64,000 nt of DNA from Planctomycetota bacterium. GTDB lineage: Bacteria > Planctomycetota > Phycisphaerae > Sedimentisphaerales > Anaerohalosphaeraceae. This document shows positions 7,991-16,878 of the stretch, in pieces (within the stretch, counting starts at the first letter, position 1; the number at the start of each line of letters is the position of its first letter). The notes under the pieces were generated by a model. That model made no database searches and was not told where the DNA came from. It saw nothing but the letters and a program-made list of their open reading frames with translations. The DNA is taken from NCBI GenBank assembly GCA_019456225.1, contig VRUI01000010.1:1-64000 (forward strand), written 5' to 3'. The translations under genes and the position numbers were made by a program.

Positions 7991-9229
7991 TTACTTTTCA
8001 TCAAGTATCCCAAGGCATTTGAACTTTTTGCCTTCGAGGAATTCCAGGCTCGCGCCGCCGCCGGTCGAGATGTGGGATACCTTATCTTCCAGTCCCATAT
8101 TTACGATCGCAGTGGCACTGTCGCCGCCGCCGATAACGCTGCGTGCGCCGCCCGCTGTCGCTTCTGCAACAGCCAGAGCCACAGCTTTGGTCCCTGCGTC
8201 AAACGGTTCCAATTCAAATACACCCATCGGCCCGTTCCAGACGATAGTCTTTGCGGCTTTGACCTTTTCCGCAAACAGCTTCCGAGACTCCGGTCCAATG
8301 TCAAGTCCTACCCAGCCGTTTTCGATATCACCGGTGACAACTTTGTTTTCCGCGTTAGCCTTAAATTCCTGTGCGATTACTGTATCAACCGGCAGGATGA
8401 TCTCGCATCCGATTTCCTTCGCCCGGTCGATAAGACCTGATGCCGTATCGATGAAGTCATCTTCGCAAAGGCTGTCGCCGATTTGCCTGCCCTGTGCCTT
8501 AAAGAACGTATACGCCATCCCCCCGCCGATCAGAATGCAGTCAACCTTTGTCATAAGAGTTTCGATAACCGCCAGCTTACCAGAAACCTTTGCCCCGCCA
8601 AGGATAGCAATGAATGGCTTCTTAGCGTTCTTTACGGTATTGCCAAGGAACTTCATTTCCTTTTCGATCAAAAATCCGCTAACTCTCGGTTTGCCTTCCA
8701 TCATAACGGCAACGGTATACATAGAAGCGTTATCGCGGTGCGCGGTCCCGAACGCGTCACAGACATAGACGTCTGCAAGGCCGGCAATCTTTTTCGCGAA
8801 TGCGTCTTTGGCTTCTCTAAGCTGAGTATCATCTTTAGCGGCCTTGTCCTTGATAGTTTCACTGGAATGGAAACGCAGGTTTTCCAGCAGCATAACGTCA
8901 CCCGGCTCCAGGGCGGCGGCTTTAGCTTCTACATCGTCACCGATGCAGTCGCCGGCCAGCACGACATCCTTGCCCAGCAATTCGCCAAGCCGTTTAGCAA
9001 CAGGTGCCAGCGAAAGTTTTTCATTAACCTTCCCCTTTGGGCGCCCCAGGTGGCTCATAAGAATAACCGATCCGCCGCCGTCAAGAACATGCTTGATCGT
9101 CGGTAACGCCTTGGTAATACGTCCATCGTTAGTAATATTGCAATCATCATCCAGCGGGACATTAAAGCCGCAGCGAATTAAAACTTTTTTACCTTCTACA
9201 TTGATATCGGCAACTGTTTGCTTAGCCAT
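7991..9229 (-). CDS. pgk: Phosphoglycerate kinase (with Asp-to-Gly change in the substrate loop)
   Basis: This glycolytic enzyme transfers phosphate from 1,3-bisphosphoglycerate to ADP. The 412-residue protein begins MAKQTVADI at 9229, preceded by AGGAAGG; an earlier in-frame ATG at 9343 would run through the terminator and is rejected. It shows SHLGRPKGK, LLENLRFH, the HRDNAS loop, and the C-terminal GGGDSA and STGGGASLEFLEG nucleotide-site motifs. The odd point is the N-terminal signature RxDFNVP, which reads RCGFNVPL. The nearly invariant Asp that contacts 3-phosphoglycerate is Gly21 (codon at 9167-9169, GGC where GAC would give Asp). Asn23 is kept. A single-base difference could be real or a sequence error. 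gap lies directly upstream. Confidence 0.95.
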   Translation of the reverse strand: MAKQTVADINVEGKKVLIRCGFNVPLDDDCNITNDGRITKALPTIKHVLDGGGSVILMSHLGRPKGKVNEKLSLAPVAKRLGELLGKDVVLAGDCIGDDVEAKAAALEPGDVMLLENLRFHSSETIKDKAAKDDTQLREAKDAFAKKIAGLADVYVCDAFGTAHRDNASMYTVAVMMEGKPRVSGFLIEKEMKFLGNTVKNAKKPFIAILGGAKVSGKLAVIETLMTKVDCILIGGGMAYTFFKAQGRQIGDSLCEDDFIDTASGLIDRAKEIGCEIILPVDTVIAQEFKANAENKVVTGDIENGWVGLDIGPESRKLFAEKVKAAKTIVWNGPMGVFELEPFDAGTKAVALAVAEATAGGARSVIGGGDSATAIVNMGLEDKVSHISTGGGASLEFLEGKKFKCLGILDEK

Positions 9230-9293
9230 ACTGCTTGACCTTCCTGTTAATATTATTTGGTTATTCGATAATCCTTGTTGAGTGTTGGATATT

Positions 9294-9332
9294 AAAAAAA
9301 AAGGGCCTGCTCCCGCAATGAAAGCAGACCCT
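9294..9332 (-). terminator. Strong intrinsic terminator between gap and pgk
   Basis: Read on the minus strand, AGGGTCTGCT pairs with AGCAGGCCCT (10 bp, one G-U) and is followed by nine T residues. This is the best terminator in the window. It sits 14 nt past the gap stop, so pgk is probably transcribed at a lower level by read-through or from a separate promoter. Confidence 0.85.
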
Positions 9333-9345
9333 ATAAAAATCAATC

Positions 9346-10359
9346 TTACATCTTGGCGAGTTTTTCCATGATGTCAACTGTGCGGTTTGAGTAACCCCAC
9401 TCGTTGTCGTACCAGCTGAGAACCTTAACAGTCTTGCCTTGTACCATTGTGCACAGGCTGTCAAAGATGCTCGAAGATGTGTTGCCGATGATGTCGCTGC
9501 TGACGATAGGCTCGTCACAGTATTCCAGAATACCCTTGAGCGGGCCGTCTGCCGCTGCTTTAATGGCAGCGTTAACTTCTTCGACAGTTACTTCTCTGCC
9601 CAGGTCTGCGACCAGGTCAACACAGCTGCCTGTGATGACTGGAACGCGAAGTGCGTAACCGTCGAGCTTGCCGTTAAGTTCCGGGATAACCTTACCAACA
9701 GCAGCAGCGGCACCGGTGGTTGTCGGAATAATGTTCATGGCAGCCGCACGAGCGCGACGCATGTCGCTATGGATCTGGTCGCAAACGTTCTGGTCGTTTG
9801 TGTAACCGTGAATGGTAACCATCAGGCCTTTTTCAATACCGAAAGCATCGTTGAGAACCTTTGACAAAGGAGCCAGGCAGTTTGTTGTGCAGCTTGCGTT
9901 AGAAACGCTTACTGTGTCAGCGGTGATCGTATCATCGTTAACACCCAGTACTACGGTCGCGTCGATGTCATCTTTTGCGGGCACGGTAAGAACAACCTTC
10001 TTAGCGCCGGCCTTTATGTGGTCGTTGTATCCGCCCTTGGGAGATTCTTTAGTGCGGAAGATACCGGTTGACTCAACAACGATATCAACACCCAGAGATG
10101 CCCAGGGCAGGTCAGCAGGATTTCTTTCAGCCAGGATCTTTATTTCATTGCCATTGATTACGATTGCATCGTCTTTTGCTTCGACGGTGCCGCCCCATTT
10201 ACCGAATACCGTGTCATACTTGAACAGGTGGGCCAGGCTTGATACTGGTGCCAGGTCATTGATTGCCACAATATCCAGATCGCCGCCGCGTTCGGTGATG
10301 ATACGAGCCACTGCACGGCCGATACGGCCAAAACCATTGATTGCAACTTTTGTTGCCAT
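9346..10359 (-). CDS. gap: Glyceraldehyde-3-phosphate dehydrogenase, NAD-dependent
   Basis: This enzyme oxidises and phosphorylates glyceraldehyde 3-phosphate to 1,3-bisphosphoglycerate. The 337-residue protein has the Rossmann start VAINGFGRIGR, the acidic residue in AINDL that favours NAD over NADP, and the catalytic motif SNASCTTNCLAP with Cys157. It ends with the conserved WYDNEWGYSNR segment. AGGAG lies just before the ATG. A strong terminator separates it from pgk, and a predicted promoter lies about 75-105 bp upstream. High expression would be expected from these signals. Confidence 0.97.
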   Translation of the reverse strand: MATKVAINGFGRIGRAVARIITERGGDLDIVAINDLAPVSSLAHLFKYDTVFGKWGGTVEAKDDAIVINGNEIKILAERNPADLPWASLGVDIVVESTGIFRTKESPKGGYNDHIKAGAKKVVLTVPAKDDIDATVVLGVNDDTITADTVSVSNASCTTNCLAPLSKVLNDAFGIEKGLMVTIHGYTNDQNVCDQIHSDMRRARAAAMNIIPTTTGAAAAVGKVIPELNGKLDGYALRVPVITGSCVDLVADLGREVTVEEVNAAIKAAADGPLKGILEYCDEPIVSSDIIGNTSSSIFDSLCTMVQGKTVKVLSWYDNEWGYSNRTVDIMEKLAKM

Positions 10360-10433
10360 TTCTAAACTCCTATTATAATATTAAAGGGTTAATAGTTTAC
10401 TGCTTGCGCAAATCCACCGCAATCAGAGGCCAT

Positions 10434-10462
10434 AATGTAGGGATTAACTTCAAACTTGTCAA
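10434..10462 (-). promoter_or_regulatory. Predicted sigma-70-type promoter for gap
   Basis: On the minus strand a perfect TTGACA (10462-10457) is followed after 17 bp by TACATT (10439-10434), which matches the -10 consensus at four of six positions. It lies in the 224-bp space between tilS and gap. No other gene is seen in that space. Confidence 0.45.
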
Positions 10463-10583
10463 GACTTTTTCAAAATTTACCACAAAACAGGCAAATCCCA
10501 ACAAAAAACCCAATAATAGTGCAAAAAACAATAAACAGGATCGCAAGCACTCCGAATAAAACGCTGTCAAAACAAGAGAGAAT

Positions 10584-12026
10584 TTACAATGAAGAACTTA
10601 TTTCCAACTCCAAAATCCTCATCGACGACCCGTCAACTCTGGTTTCATCGGAGGCTCTAACCGGTCCAACCCAGATAATTCGTTTGTTATCCTCGAAGAC
10701 AATTATTTTTTTTCTCAATTGATAATTAATCTGCCCAGCCGTCAGAAACTTACCGATTTTTTTCTCACCCGCCATTCCGATAGGAACAAACCTGTCTCCA
10801 TCTTTTCTTATTCTTGCATAGATCGGCCCTGTGATCTTATCCATATCGAACCATTCGATATGGCAGGTTTTTTCGGAGATAAATTTTCCCAGATCGCAAT
10901 CGCCGGCATCGATTATTTTCGCTTTGATCTCATACCCGCCGAATTCAACCGTACCCGGAATTTTGATCTCCATCTTTTCCTCTTCTGGTGCATTGTCAAC
11001 CGACTCGGAAGGGGGGGAGAAGATAATATTGCCAAGCTCAAGCTTCGCCGTAAATCCCCCCGGAAGTTCGATTATTTTCCCGCCGGGCCCTGTCAATAGT
11101 GAAATGGTTTTGTGATAGTGTTTGCGAGTAACATCCCTCTGGCCGCAGCCGACCTTTACCAATGCCAGGCGAATAATCTCAGCCTGAATGATTGGGGTTT
11201 GATCCTTCATGATTTTGCCTGCTATAGAAATGCTTCCGCTGGGCAACTGCCGAAAAAGTTCATCTTTAAGAACCTCGATTTTCCTTTCGATTCGTTCGTA
11301 AAGTTTTTGCGAGTTTCTTGAAAGAGCACTCAAACTTTCAGCTAAAGGCCCGTTGCTTTGCTCCTGAAGATATGGAATAACCATATGCCGGATTTTATTG
11401 CGAGTATAGCCAAACTCATCGTTAGTATGGTCGTGCCGCCATTGGATTCCGCGGTCTTTGCAGTAGGCGATAATCTCCTTTTTGGTAATATACAGCAGCG
11501 GCCTGACAAACATTACCGAACTGCCGTTATGCGTAAAAACAGTTTTAGGGTTTATCCCGCAAAGCCCTCTAAAACCCGTTCCCCGACTCATTCTATGGAC
11601 CATTGTTTCGGCGTTGTCGTCTGCATGATGTGCCGTCGCAATGCGATCACAGCCAAGAGAGTCCGCCATTTCCATCAAACATTCAATTCGAAGCTGGCGA
11701 GCTGCCGTCTCTATCGAAAGTTTGTTTTCCACTGCATATCCTTTTACATCCACAGCGCGCGTAACGCATTGAAAACCGAGTTCATCTGCAAAACTCTTAA
11801 CAAACTCCTCGTCCCCGTCGGAGTCGCTGCCCCGGAGGTTATGGTTGATATGCCCAACAAATAATTCGCAGTCAATGGCTCCATCGTCCTTAAGCTGTTT
11901 GAGCCCATACAAAAGCGCAACAGAGTCACCTCCGCCGGATACGGCAACAAGCAATTTACCGCGATCCGACAAAAGCCCAGGCGACAAACAAAACTCAAGT
12001 AAAGATGTCTCAACTGCATCAAGCAT
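10584..12026 (-). CDS. tilS: tRNA(Ile)-lysidine synthase
   Basis: TilS attaches lysine to C34 of the CAU anticodon of a minor isoleucine tRNA, changing its decoding from Met to Ile; it is essential in most bacteria. The 480-residue protein has the N-type ATP pyrophosphatase P-loop SGGGDS at residues 30-35. HINHNLRG and the HHADDNAETMVHRMSRGTG segment follow, both typical of TilS. A substrate-binding middle region and a C-terminal TilS_C-like domain (FGGYEIKAKI to the end) complete it. It lies 110 bp from the next gene upstream, with a GC-rich hairpin in between. The downstream neighbour gap has its own promoter. Confidence 0.94.
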   Translation of the reverse strand: MLDAVETSLLEFCLSPGLLSDRGKLLVAVSGGGDSVALLYGLKQLKDDGAIDCELFVGHINHNLRGSDSDGDEEFVKSFADELGFQCVTRAVDVKGYAVENKLSIETAARQLRIECLMEMADSLGCDRIATAHHADDNAETMVHRMSRGTGFRGLCGINPKTVFTHNGSSVMFVRPLLYITKKEIIAYCKDRGIQWRHDHTNDEFGYTRNKIRHMVIPYLQEQSNGPLAESLSALSRNSQKLYERIERKIEVLKDELFRQLPSGSISIAGKIMKDQTPIIQAEIIRLALVKVGCGQRDVTRKHYHKTISLLTGPGGKIIELPGGFTAKLELGNIIFSPPSESVDNAPEEEKMEIKIPGTVEFGGYEIKAKIIDAGDCDLGKFISEKTCHIEWFDMDKITGPIYARIRKDGDRFVPIGMAGEKKIGKFLTAGQINYQLRKKIIVFEDNKRIIWVGPVRASDETRVDGSSMRILELEISSSL

Positions 12027-12046
12027 TAAATCAAAATATCCAGAAA

Positions 12047-12074
12047 ACTATAAACTATAAACCATAAACTAACC
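12047..12074. repeat. 7-bp periodic array (4 units)
   Basis: Four heptamers of the type ACTATAA lie between tilS and the TPR lipoprotein gene. The array directly abuts the GGGCCCG hairpin, as seen for other arrays of this family. Confidence 0.6.
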
Positions 12075-12104
12075 GGGCCCGCTCAAATTAATGAACGGGC
12101 CCGG
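12073..12104 (-). terminator. GC-rich hairpin, probable terminator after the TPR lipoprotein gene
   Basis: CCGGGCCCG (12073-12081) and CGGGCCCGG (12096-12104) form a perfect 9-bp stem with a 14-nt loop, about 32 nt beyond the stop of the gene at 12136. The minus-strand tail (GTTAGTTTATGG) is only moderately T-rich. Confidence 0.5.
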
Positions 12105-12135
12105 AAATATTATTAAGATTTGCCTTCAAGCCATG

Positions 12136-12990
12136 TTACATCTCAGAAGGCGCTTCAACGTCTTCAATCTCTACTCCGTCACCGGGAACAGCAGTTTTGT
12201 CGTTGTCGATTTTTATATCGGGCTTGGTCAACTCACGGATCATTTTCTCTGCGAATTCGACATTTTTCGGGAAGTGCTTTTCGTATTTGTACGCAAGCTG
12301 ATAGAGAGCAAGTGCCTTTTCTTTCTGCTTGAGACGTTTGTCCATTATATACGCCGCTCTCGAACGTGCCGGATCCCTGGTCTCTTCATTCCACTGGAAC
12401 GTCCTCTGGTAGTAGACCACTGCGATATCATAATCCTTAAAGTAGTCATGGATTCGCCCTCCCCTATATGCCGCATCGTCGATCTTGTCGCTTGTAGGAT
12501 ACTTGGCGATAATTTCGTTATATTTGCTCAGAGCAAGACGCAATTTTTTCTTATCAACGATCACCACTAATGCTTTTGCTTTTTTGTAGAGCTTTTCAGC
12601 TTCGATAAAAAGTTCATCGGCTTCGACGATAAGGTCAATTGCTCTAAGTTCAGGTCCGGCAATTTCCGCAACTGTCAGGTATAGGTATTGCCGCATCGCG
12701 TCAAACGATTTCAGCTCGCTCCTTGCCCAGGAAAGTTTCGTCCGGTCGCCGGCTCTCGTGTAGTATGCAACGAGTTTTACGAGAGATTCACGGTAGCTTT
12801 TGCGGTACATACCCATCACTTCGACAAGGTCAGCTTCACCTGCTTCGGTCACCATAAACTCAGTATCGTTAATTTCTTCTCCGGCTTTGCCATCTGTCCG
12901 GAAACGGGGGGCATCCTGAATTACATCCGAACATCCATAAACAAACAACAAAGCTAAAGCCAGAACTGCAATACGAACCATCTTAGACAT
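12136..12990 (-). CDS. TPR-containing lipoprotein (BamD/YbgF-like)
   Basis: This is a predicted secreted lipoprotein of 284 residues. The N-terminus has a basic start, a hydrophobic stretch (IAVLALALLF) and the lipobox VYGC, so Cys20 would be lipidated. The middle is strongly helical with charged coiled-coil character. Residues about 150-240 contain tetratricopeptide-like helical pairs (ALSKYNEIIAKYPTSDKIDDAAYRGG and the following YYQRTF repeat), the style of BamD and of cell-division coordinator YbgF proteins. The C-terminal tail is acidic. A role in envelope assembly is plausible but unproven. It is a single gene with ispD 166 bp upstream and a hairpin terminator downstream. Confidence 0.75.
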   Translation of the reverse strand: MSKMVRIAVLALALLFVYGCSDVIQDAPRFRTDGKAGEEINDTEFMVTEAGEADLVEVMGMYRKSYRESLVKLVAYYTRAGDRTKLSWARSELKSFDAMRQYLYLTVAEIAGPELRAIDLIVEADELFIEAEKLYKKAKALVVIVDKKKLRLALSKYNEIIAKYPTSDKIDDAAYRGGRIHDYFKDYDIAVVYYQRTFQWNEETRDPARSRAAYIMDKRLKQKEKALALYQLAYKYEKHFPKNVEFAEKMIRELTKPDIKIDNDKTAVPGDGVEIEDVEAPSEM

Positions 12991-13156
12991 GATATACTCC
13001 TTTATAATACGATCTAAAACAAAATTTCATTCAATTAATCAGTAACAATAACATTTCAAACGAATATGTCAAGCCAAATAAAACGAAAAATTTAAGCCTT
13101 TTCAGTATTACTAGCCGCTAAAAACAAAAAACTAACGACTATTTGCCATCTGCTAC

Positions 13157-13894
13157 CTACCATTGTGCTTCCGCATAAGGCCCTATTGGCCCATCGGGCC
13201 TGGGTTTTGGACGGGACTTTATTATTGCTTCGGCGATAGCCACATCGCATTGTCTCGTTATTTTGATATTGGAGTTGTCCGTTTCCACTATCGAAACGAC
13301 CTTCCCCAGTGCCTCAACAAGCCCGGAATCATCCGTTATTGTGCTTTTATCGATATTTTCAAGGTTCGCGTATGCCTTTTTAAGCAATTGAGCATCGAAA
13401 ATCTGCGGAGTCTGGGCCTCATAGAGATCATCCCTGTCAACGGTTTCTACGATTTTTCCGTCTTTGGCCCTCTTAATCGTCGCCACTACAGGGCAAGCCA
13501 GCATCGCTGCCCCCGTTTTTTCGGCTTCTGCGAACACATTTTCGACCCATTCTTTCGTCAGGCAGCATCGAACCGAGTCATGAACAGCGATAAAATCGAT
13601 ATCGTCATTGATAAGTTCCATCGCCTTAGCCACTGTCTCGAACCGTTCGGCGCCGCCATGGCAGAACTTCGCCCCCAAAAAGCTAAGCGTCGCCCCCCAT
13701 TTGATCTTCGCCATTTCTTCTTCCTCCGGCGAGATTGCGATAAGGATCTGTTTGACGTCATCGCGATCGGCAAAAAAGTCAACACTGCGCAAAAAAGCGG
13801 TCCGGCCGGCAACATCAACAAAAGGCTTCTTTTTCCTGCCGCCAAACCTTTCACCAGTTCCACCAGCACAAATAATAACCCCAAAATTAGCCAT
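13157..13894 (-). CDS. ispD: 2-C-methyl-D-erythritol 4-phosphate cytidylyltransferase
   Basis: IspD couples CTP to methylerythritol phosphate in the non-mevalonate isoprenoid pathway. The 245-residue protein has the nucleotide-binding start IICAGGTGERFGGRKKKPF, with the basic KKKP segment, then VHDSVRC (usually VHDAARP) and EAQTPQIF, all landmark positions of the family. The change from AAR to SVR in the second motif is a mild departure. The C-terminus is extended by a proline-rich tail (PKPRPDGPIGPY). It lies between cobO and the TPR lipoprotein gene on the same strand. ispF, often adjacent, is not here. Confidence 0.93.
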   Translation of the reverse strand: MANFGVIICAGGTGERFGGRKKKPFVDVAGRTAFLRSVDFFADRDDVKQILIAISPEEEEMAKIKWGATLSFLGAKFCHGGAERFETVAKAMELINDDIDFIAVHDSVRCCLTKEWVENVFAEAEKTGAAMLACPVVATIKRAKDGKIVETVDRDDLYEAQTPQIFDAQLLKKAYANLENIDKSTITDDSGLVEALGKVVSIVETDNSNIKITRQCDVAIAEAIIKSRPKPRPDGPIGPYAEAQW

Positions 13895-13925
13895 AATACT
13901 ACCTTAAATATAATCTATAATTAAA

Positions 13926-14465
13926 TCAAAATTCAATCCCTTTTCGTGCATGGATATCCTGCTCGAAGGGGTGTTTGATCTCTTTCATTTCCGTGACCAG
14001 GTCGGCAAGGGCGATGAGTTCTTCGGTTGCATCCCGTCCGGTCATTACGATTTCGACAGCCGGATCGCGTTTTTCGACAAGTTCGGTGACCTTTTCGATA
14101 GAGACAAGCCCATGCCGCACGCAGAATACGATTTCGTCAAGGATAATAACATTGCACGCTTTTTGTTCCGCCGCCGGGATGATCTTATCGAAAAAATCTT
14201 CGATCTCCGACATTACCATCCCGCGGGTGACGCGTTCATCGAGCGATTTTCGCATATCCCACTTATCGTTGACGGTTTTTAGCGTGATCGACTCGATCCC
14301 TTCGATGGTTTTGCGTTCCCCAATCTCAAGCGAAGCCGGCTTTAAAAACTGGCAGAACATAACCAGATTCCCATGCCCGGCCGCCCGAACAGCAAGCCCG
14401 ATAGCAGCAGTAGTCTTACCCTTACCGTTTCCGGTATAAATTTGTACAAGTCCCTTTGTGATCAT
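13926..14465 (-). CDS. cobO: Cob(I)alamin adenosyltransferase, CobO/BtuR type
   Basis: This enzyme transfers the adenosyl group of ATP to cob(I)alamin to make coenzyme B12. The 179-residue protein is of normal length, with the P-loop GNGKGKTT (residues 12-19), the Walker-B-like VIILDEIVF, and the near-invariant C-terminal segment HPFEQDIHARKGIEF. It lies 31 nt upstream of ispD and probably shares a transcript with it. No other cobalamin genes are nearby. A clear terminator precedes it, so it should have its own promoter in the space 14466-14541. Confidence 0.94.
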   Translation of the reverse strand: MITKGLVQIYTGNGKGKTTAAIGLAVRAAGHGNLVMFCQFLKPASLEIGERKTIEGIESITLKTVNDKWDMRKSLDERVTRGMVMSEIEDFFDKIIPAAEQKACNVIILDEIVFCVRHGLVSIEKVTELVEKRDPAVEIVMTGRDATEELIALADLVTEMKEIKHPFEQDIHARKGIEF

Positions 14466-14541
14466 GGACAGATTTTATAAGGAAACAAAAGAAATGTAAA
14501 GAACCCAATGAAATAAAACGACTAACGACTCACGAAGCCAT

Positions 14542-14568
14542 AAAAAAACCCGCATCTCTGCGGGTTTT
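14542..14568 (-). terminator. Intrinsic terminator after the PilZ gene
   Basis: ACCCGCA and TGCGGGT (14548-14565) form a 7-bp stem with a 4-nt loop, flanked by seven A on one side and four T on the other, so it can act in both directions. Its strong U-tract is in the minus direction, serving the PilZ gene. Confidence 0.85.
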
Positions 14569-14594
14569 ATATTGTTTATAGGGGTCAAACTAAA

Positions 14595-14999
14595 CTAAAT
14601 ACGCATTGCCTCCAAAGCCACCATAGCATCATCGACCTCTTCATCAAGTGTTAATTCGATTTTTTCAGAGTCAGCCGGATTATACGGCAGCGGTTCTGCG
14701 AATTGAATGGCGATGCGTTTCACATACGGACCATCGTCCTCGATCCTGCAGATATGTCCGGTCTTTACGAAATTTTCCATCTCGAACGGATCGGAGCTAT
14801 GATGTCGCGGCACGCTAAAACGGGCAGTAATTCTCTGACCGTGTCGCGGGCACTTGTCGGCATAACAGGTAAAAGCAGCTCCTTTGCTGGAAACATCAAC
14901 CATCTGTCCCTGCGAAAGCATGTCATCAAAGTTCTCAGCAAACCACACCGGCCAACTGTATCGAAGTCTGTTTTCTGACCTGTTATTAAGTCCGTTCAT
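14595..14999 (-). CDS. PilZ-domain protein, predicted cyclic-di-GMP receptor
   Basis: This small cytosolic protein of 134 residues is made almost entirely of one PilZ domain. The two binding signatures are present: an RxxxR box near the N-terminus (RSENRLR, residues 7-13) and the DxSxxG box in VDVSSKGAAF. PilZ domains bind cyclic-di-GMP and relay it to motility, polysaccharide or envelope functions. No GGDEF or EAL protein is in the window, so the output is unknown. The ATG follows a GGAG site. A perfect terminator lies downstream and 290 bp of non-coding DNA upstream, so it is probably monocistronic. Confidence 0.85.
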   Translation of the reverse strand: MNGLNNRSENRLRYSWPVWFAENFDDMLSQGQMVDVSSKGAAFTCYADKCPRHGQRITARFSVPRHHSSDPFEMENFVKTGHICRIEDDGPYVKRIAIQFAEPLPYNPADSEKIELTLDEEVDDAMVALEAMRI

Positions 15000-15289
15000 T
15001 GCTTGTCTCCAAAAGATAATGTTAGTTGATAATCAAGCAATCGGACAAAACGCCGGCCGGCTTAACAAGCCATTTTTCCAACTTGTTCCGATAAGCACAA
15101 AAGTATTACTAGTGGCTAAGCCGAAATGGTTATAATGCAGATACAGAGGGCATTAAAACGATGGTTGCATGCGGAATGAGCAGCAGCTAATTTTTTTGAG
15201 AAAACTTCCGAAAAAGTTATTTTGATCGCACGGTCCGATATACATTATTTCCAAAAACGAAGACAAGAATTTGCCTTGCAGGGTGTGCC
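15000..15289. other. Intergenic region between murD and the PilZ gene
   Basis: This stretch of 290 bp holds no open frame with coding character. The palindrome GCCGGCCGGC lies near 15052. I could not fix a convincing promoter for the PilZ gene here. Confidence 0.4.
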
Positions 15290-16702
15290 TCAAAACCGTC
15301 TTTGCACCTCACATCTCACGTTGCCCGCCGCCCGCCTTCTAACCGCCTCTGCGAAAACCTCTCCCCGCTGTTTGTAGTTATCGAACATATCGTAACTCGC
15401 GCACGCCGGCGACATCAACACCACATCACCGGGTTTGCTCAGCTTACTCGCCCTGATCACAGCGTCCTCCATCGAACCGACGATTTCAACATGCACATTC
15501 CGTTTCCCGGCGTCATGGATCGCCGAAGAAATAGCGTCAGCAGTCTGTCCGATCAGAATCGCCGCTTTAGCCTTTTCGGCGATAACCTTGCCAAACTCAT
15601 CGAACCCCAGCCGCTTATCGTATCCCCCGGCGATAATGATTTTAGGCTGATTAAAAGCCTTCAACGCCGCGACAGCACTATCCGGCGTCGTCGCGATCGA
15701 GTCGTCATACCATTTGACCCCATCGTACTCGGCGATCAGTTCAAGCCGATTCGGAAGCGATTTAAATGTCGAAACGGCTTTTAGAAGCCTGTCCTTGTCG
15801 ATCTCGAAATGGTCAGCCACCGCAAGTGCCGCCGCCAGGTTAGAAAGATTCATTTCCCCGGCCAGCCGGAATACACCGGCAAGCTCGGCGCCGACATCCG
15901 AGGCCTTATAAGCGTGGCTGATTCGCCCGCTTTCTGCGCTGTACTTTTCGAACCACCCGTTCGTCACCGGATCTTCGGCATTAAATATTGAAACCGCAGC
16001 CTCATCGCCGCCGATCTGTTGAAATTCAAAGATAGCCTTTTTCGCCTTGCAGTACTCCTCGAATGTCCCATGCCTGTCAAGATGGTTTGGTGTAAGATTC
16101 GTTATCACGGAAATGTGCGGTGCCTTTTTGCTGCGCCCAAGCTGCTCTGCCTGAAAGCTGCTGATCTCCAGAACGACAATATCGTCGCTTCCGACCTGGT
16201 CAAGTATATCCAAAAGAGGGCGATTGCCGATATTACCGCTGAGCCAAAGCTTTCTCGCCGGTTTAACCGCTCCTTCCAGGATATGCGCCGTAATCGCCGT
16301 TGTCGTACTTTTACCGTTAGCCCCGGTGATCCCAACGATCTTCGCCGGGCACATCTCAAAGAAAAGTTCGATCTGCGAAGTAACCGTTATGCCGGCATTT
16401 TCGGCTAGCCGGACAAACTTATTATCCGGCCGCACCGCCGGGTTTACTATTACGATATCGGTATCGCTGGTTCCGTCAAAGTCATCGCCAAGATGATTGC
16501 CAAGGTGATATGTTATGTCATAAGGCGAAAGTTTTTCAAGAGCATCCGAAAGCGTATCCTCATCGGCCATATCCGTGACGACGACTTTGGCCCCGGCCTT
16601 TGCCGCAAAAATCGCAGAATCTACCCCGCCGCCGAATCTGCCAAGCCCCATCACCAGAACCGACTTGTCTTTAAAACTACAAATATCCATATAAACCGCC
16701 AA
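15290..16702 (-). CDS. murD: UDP-N-acetylmuramoyl-L-alanine--D-glutamate ligase
   Basis: MurD adds D-glutamate to UDP-MurNAc-L-Ala in peptidoglycan synthesis. The 470-residue protein has an N-terminal Rossmann-type domain (VLVMGLGRFGGG), the central ATPase with P-loop GITGANGKST (124-134), and NLTPNHLDRHGT (normally TPDHLDRH). The C-terminal ligase domain carries YDDSIATTP and SPACASYDMFDNYKQRGE. All features of a working Mur ligase are present. Met5 is an alternative start. It stands alone, not in a dcw cluster, with the AmpG-like permease about 9 kb away. Its presence indicates that this organism makes peptidoglycan. Confidence 0.95.
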   Translation of the reverse strand: MAVYMDICSFKDKSVLVMGLGRFGGGVDSAIFAAKAGAKVVVTDMADEDTLSDALEKLSPYDITYHLGNHLGDDFDGTSDTDIVIVNPAVRPDNKFVRLAENAGITVTSQIELFFEMCPAKIVGITGANGKSTTTAITAHILEGAVKPARKLWLSGNIGNRPLLDILDQVGSDDIVVLEISSFQAEQLGRSKKAPHISVITNLTPNHLDRHGTFEEYCKAKKAIFEFQQIGGDEAAVSIFNAEDPVTNGWFEKYSAESGRISHAYKASDVGAELAGVFRLAGEMNLSNLAAALAVADHFEIDKDRLLKAVSTFKSLPNRLELIAEYDGVKWYDDSIATTPDSAVAALKAFNQPKIIIAGGYDKRLGFDEFGKVIAEKAKAAILIGQTADAISSAIHDAGKRNVHVEIVGSMEDAVIRASKLSKPGDVVLMSPACASYDMFDNYKQRGEVFAEAVRRRAAGNVRCEVQRRF

Positions 16703-16796
16703 ATTAAAAACCAGTATCTATAAAACGCATTTTTACAGTATAATCACATGAAAATCAAGATTATACTTTCAATTCTAAGCGATCTTGATAAGATTG

Positions 16797-16825
16797 TTGA
16801 CAATTGAAAGGATGTATTATATTTA
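16797..16825 (+). promoter_or_regulatory. Predicted promoter for the GH106-like gene
   Basis: A perfect TTGACA (16797-16802) is followed by TATATT (15-bp spacing) or TATTTA (17-bp spacing), about 55 bp before the start codon. The -35 is embedded in AT-rich DNA with the palindromic half-sites TTGT/ACAA. Confidence 0.45.
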
Positions 16826-16878
16826 GCTATAACATTAAATGATAGCCTTTTACCAAACGCTTTTTTAAGGAACATGTT

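Noticed and set aside
9230-9343. Extended pgk start at 9343
   Set aside because: It would translate through the gap terminator; the ATG at 9229 has a good AGGAAGG and fits the family start.
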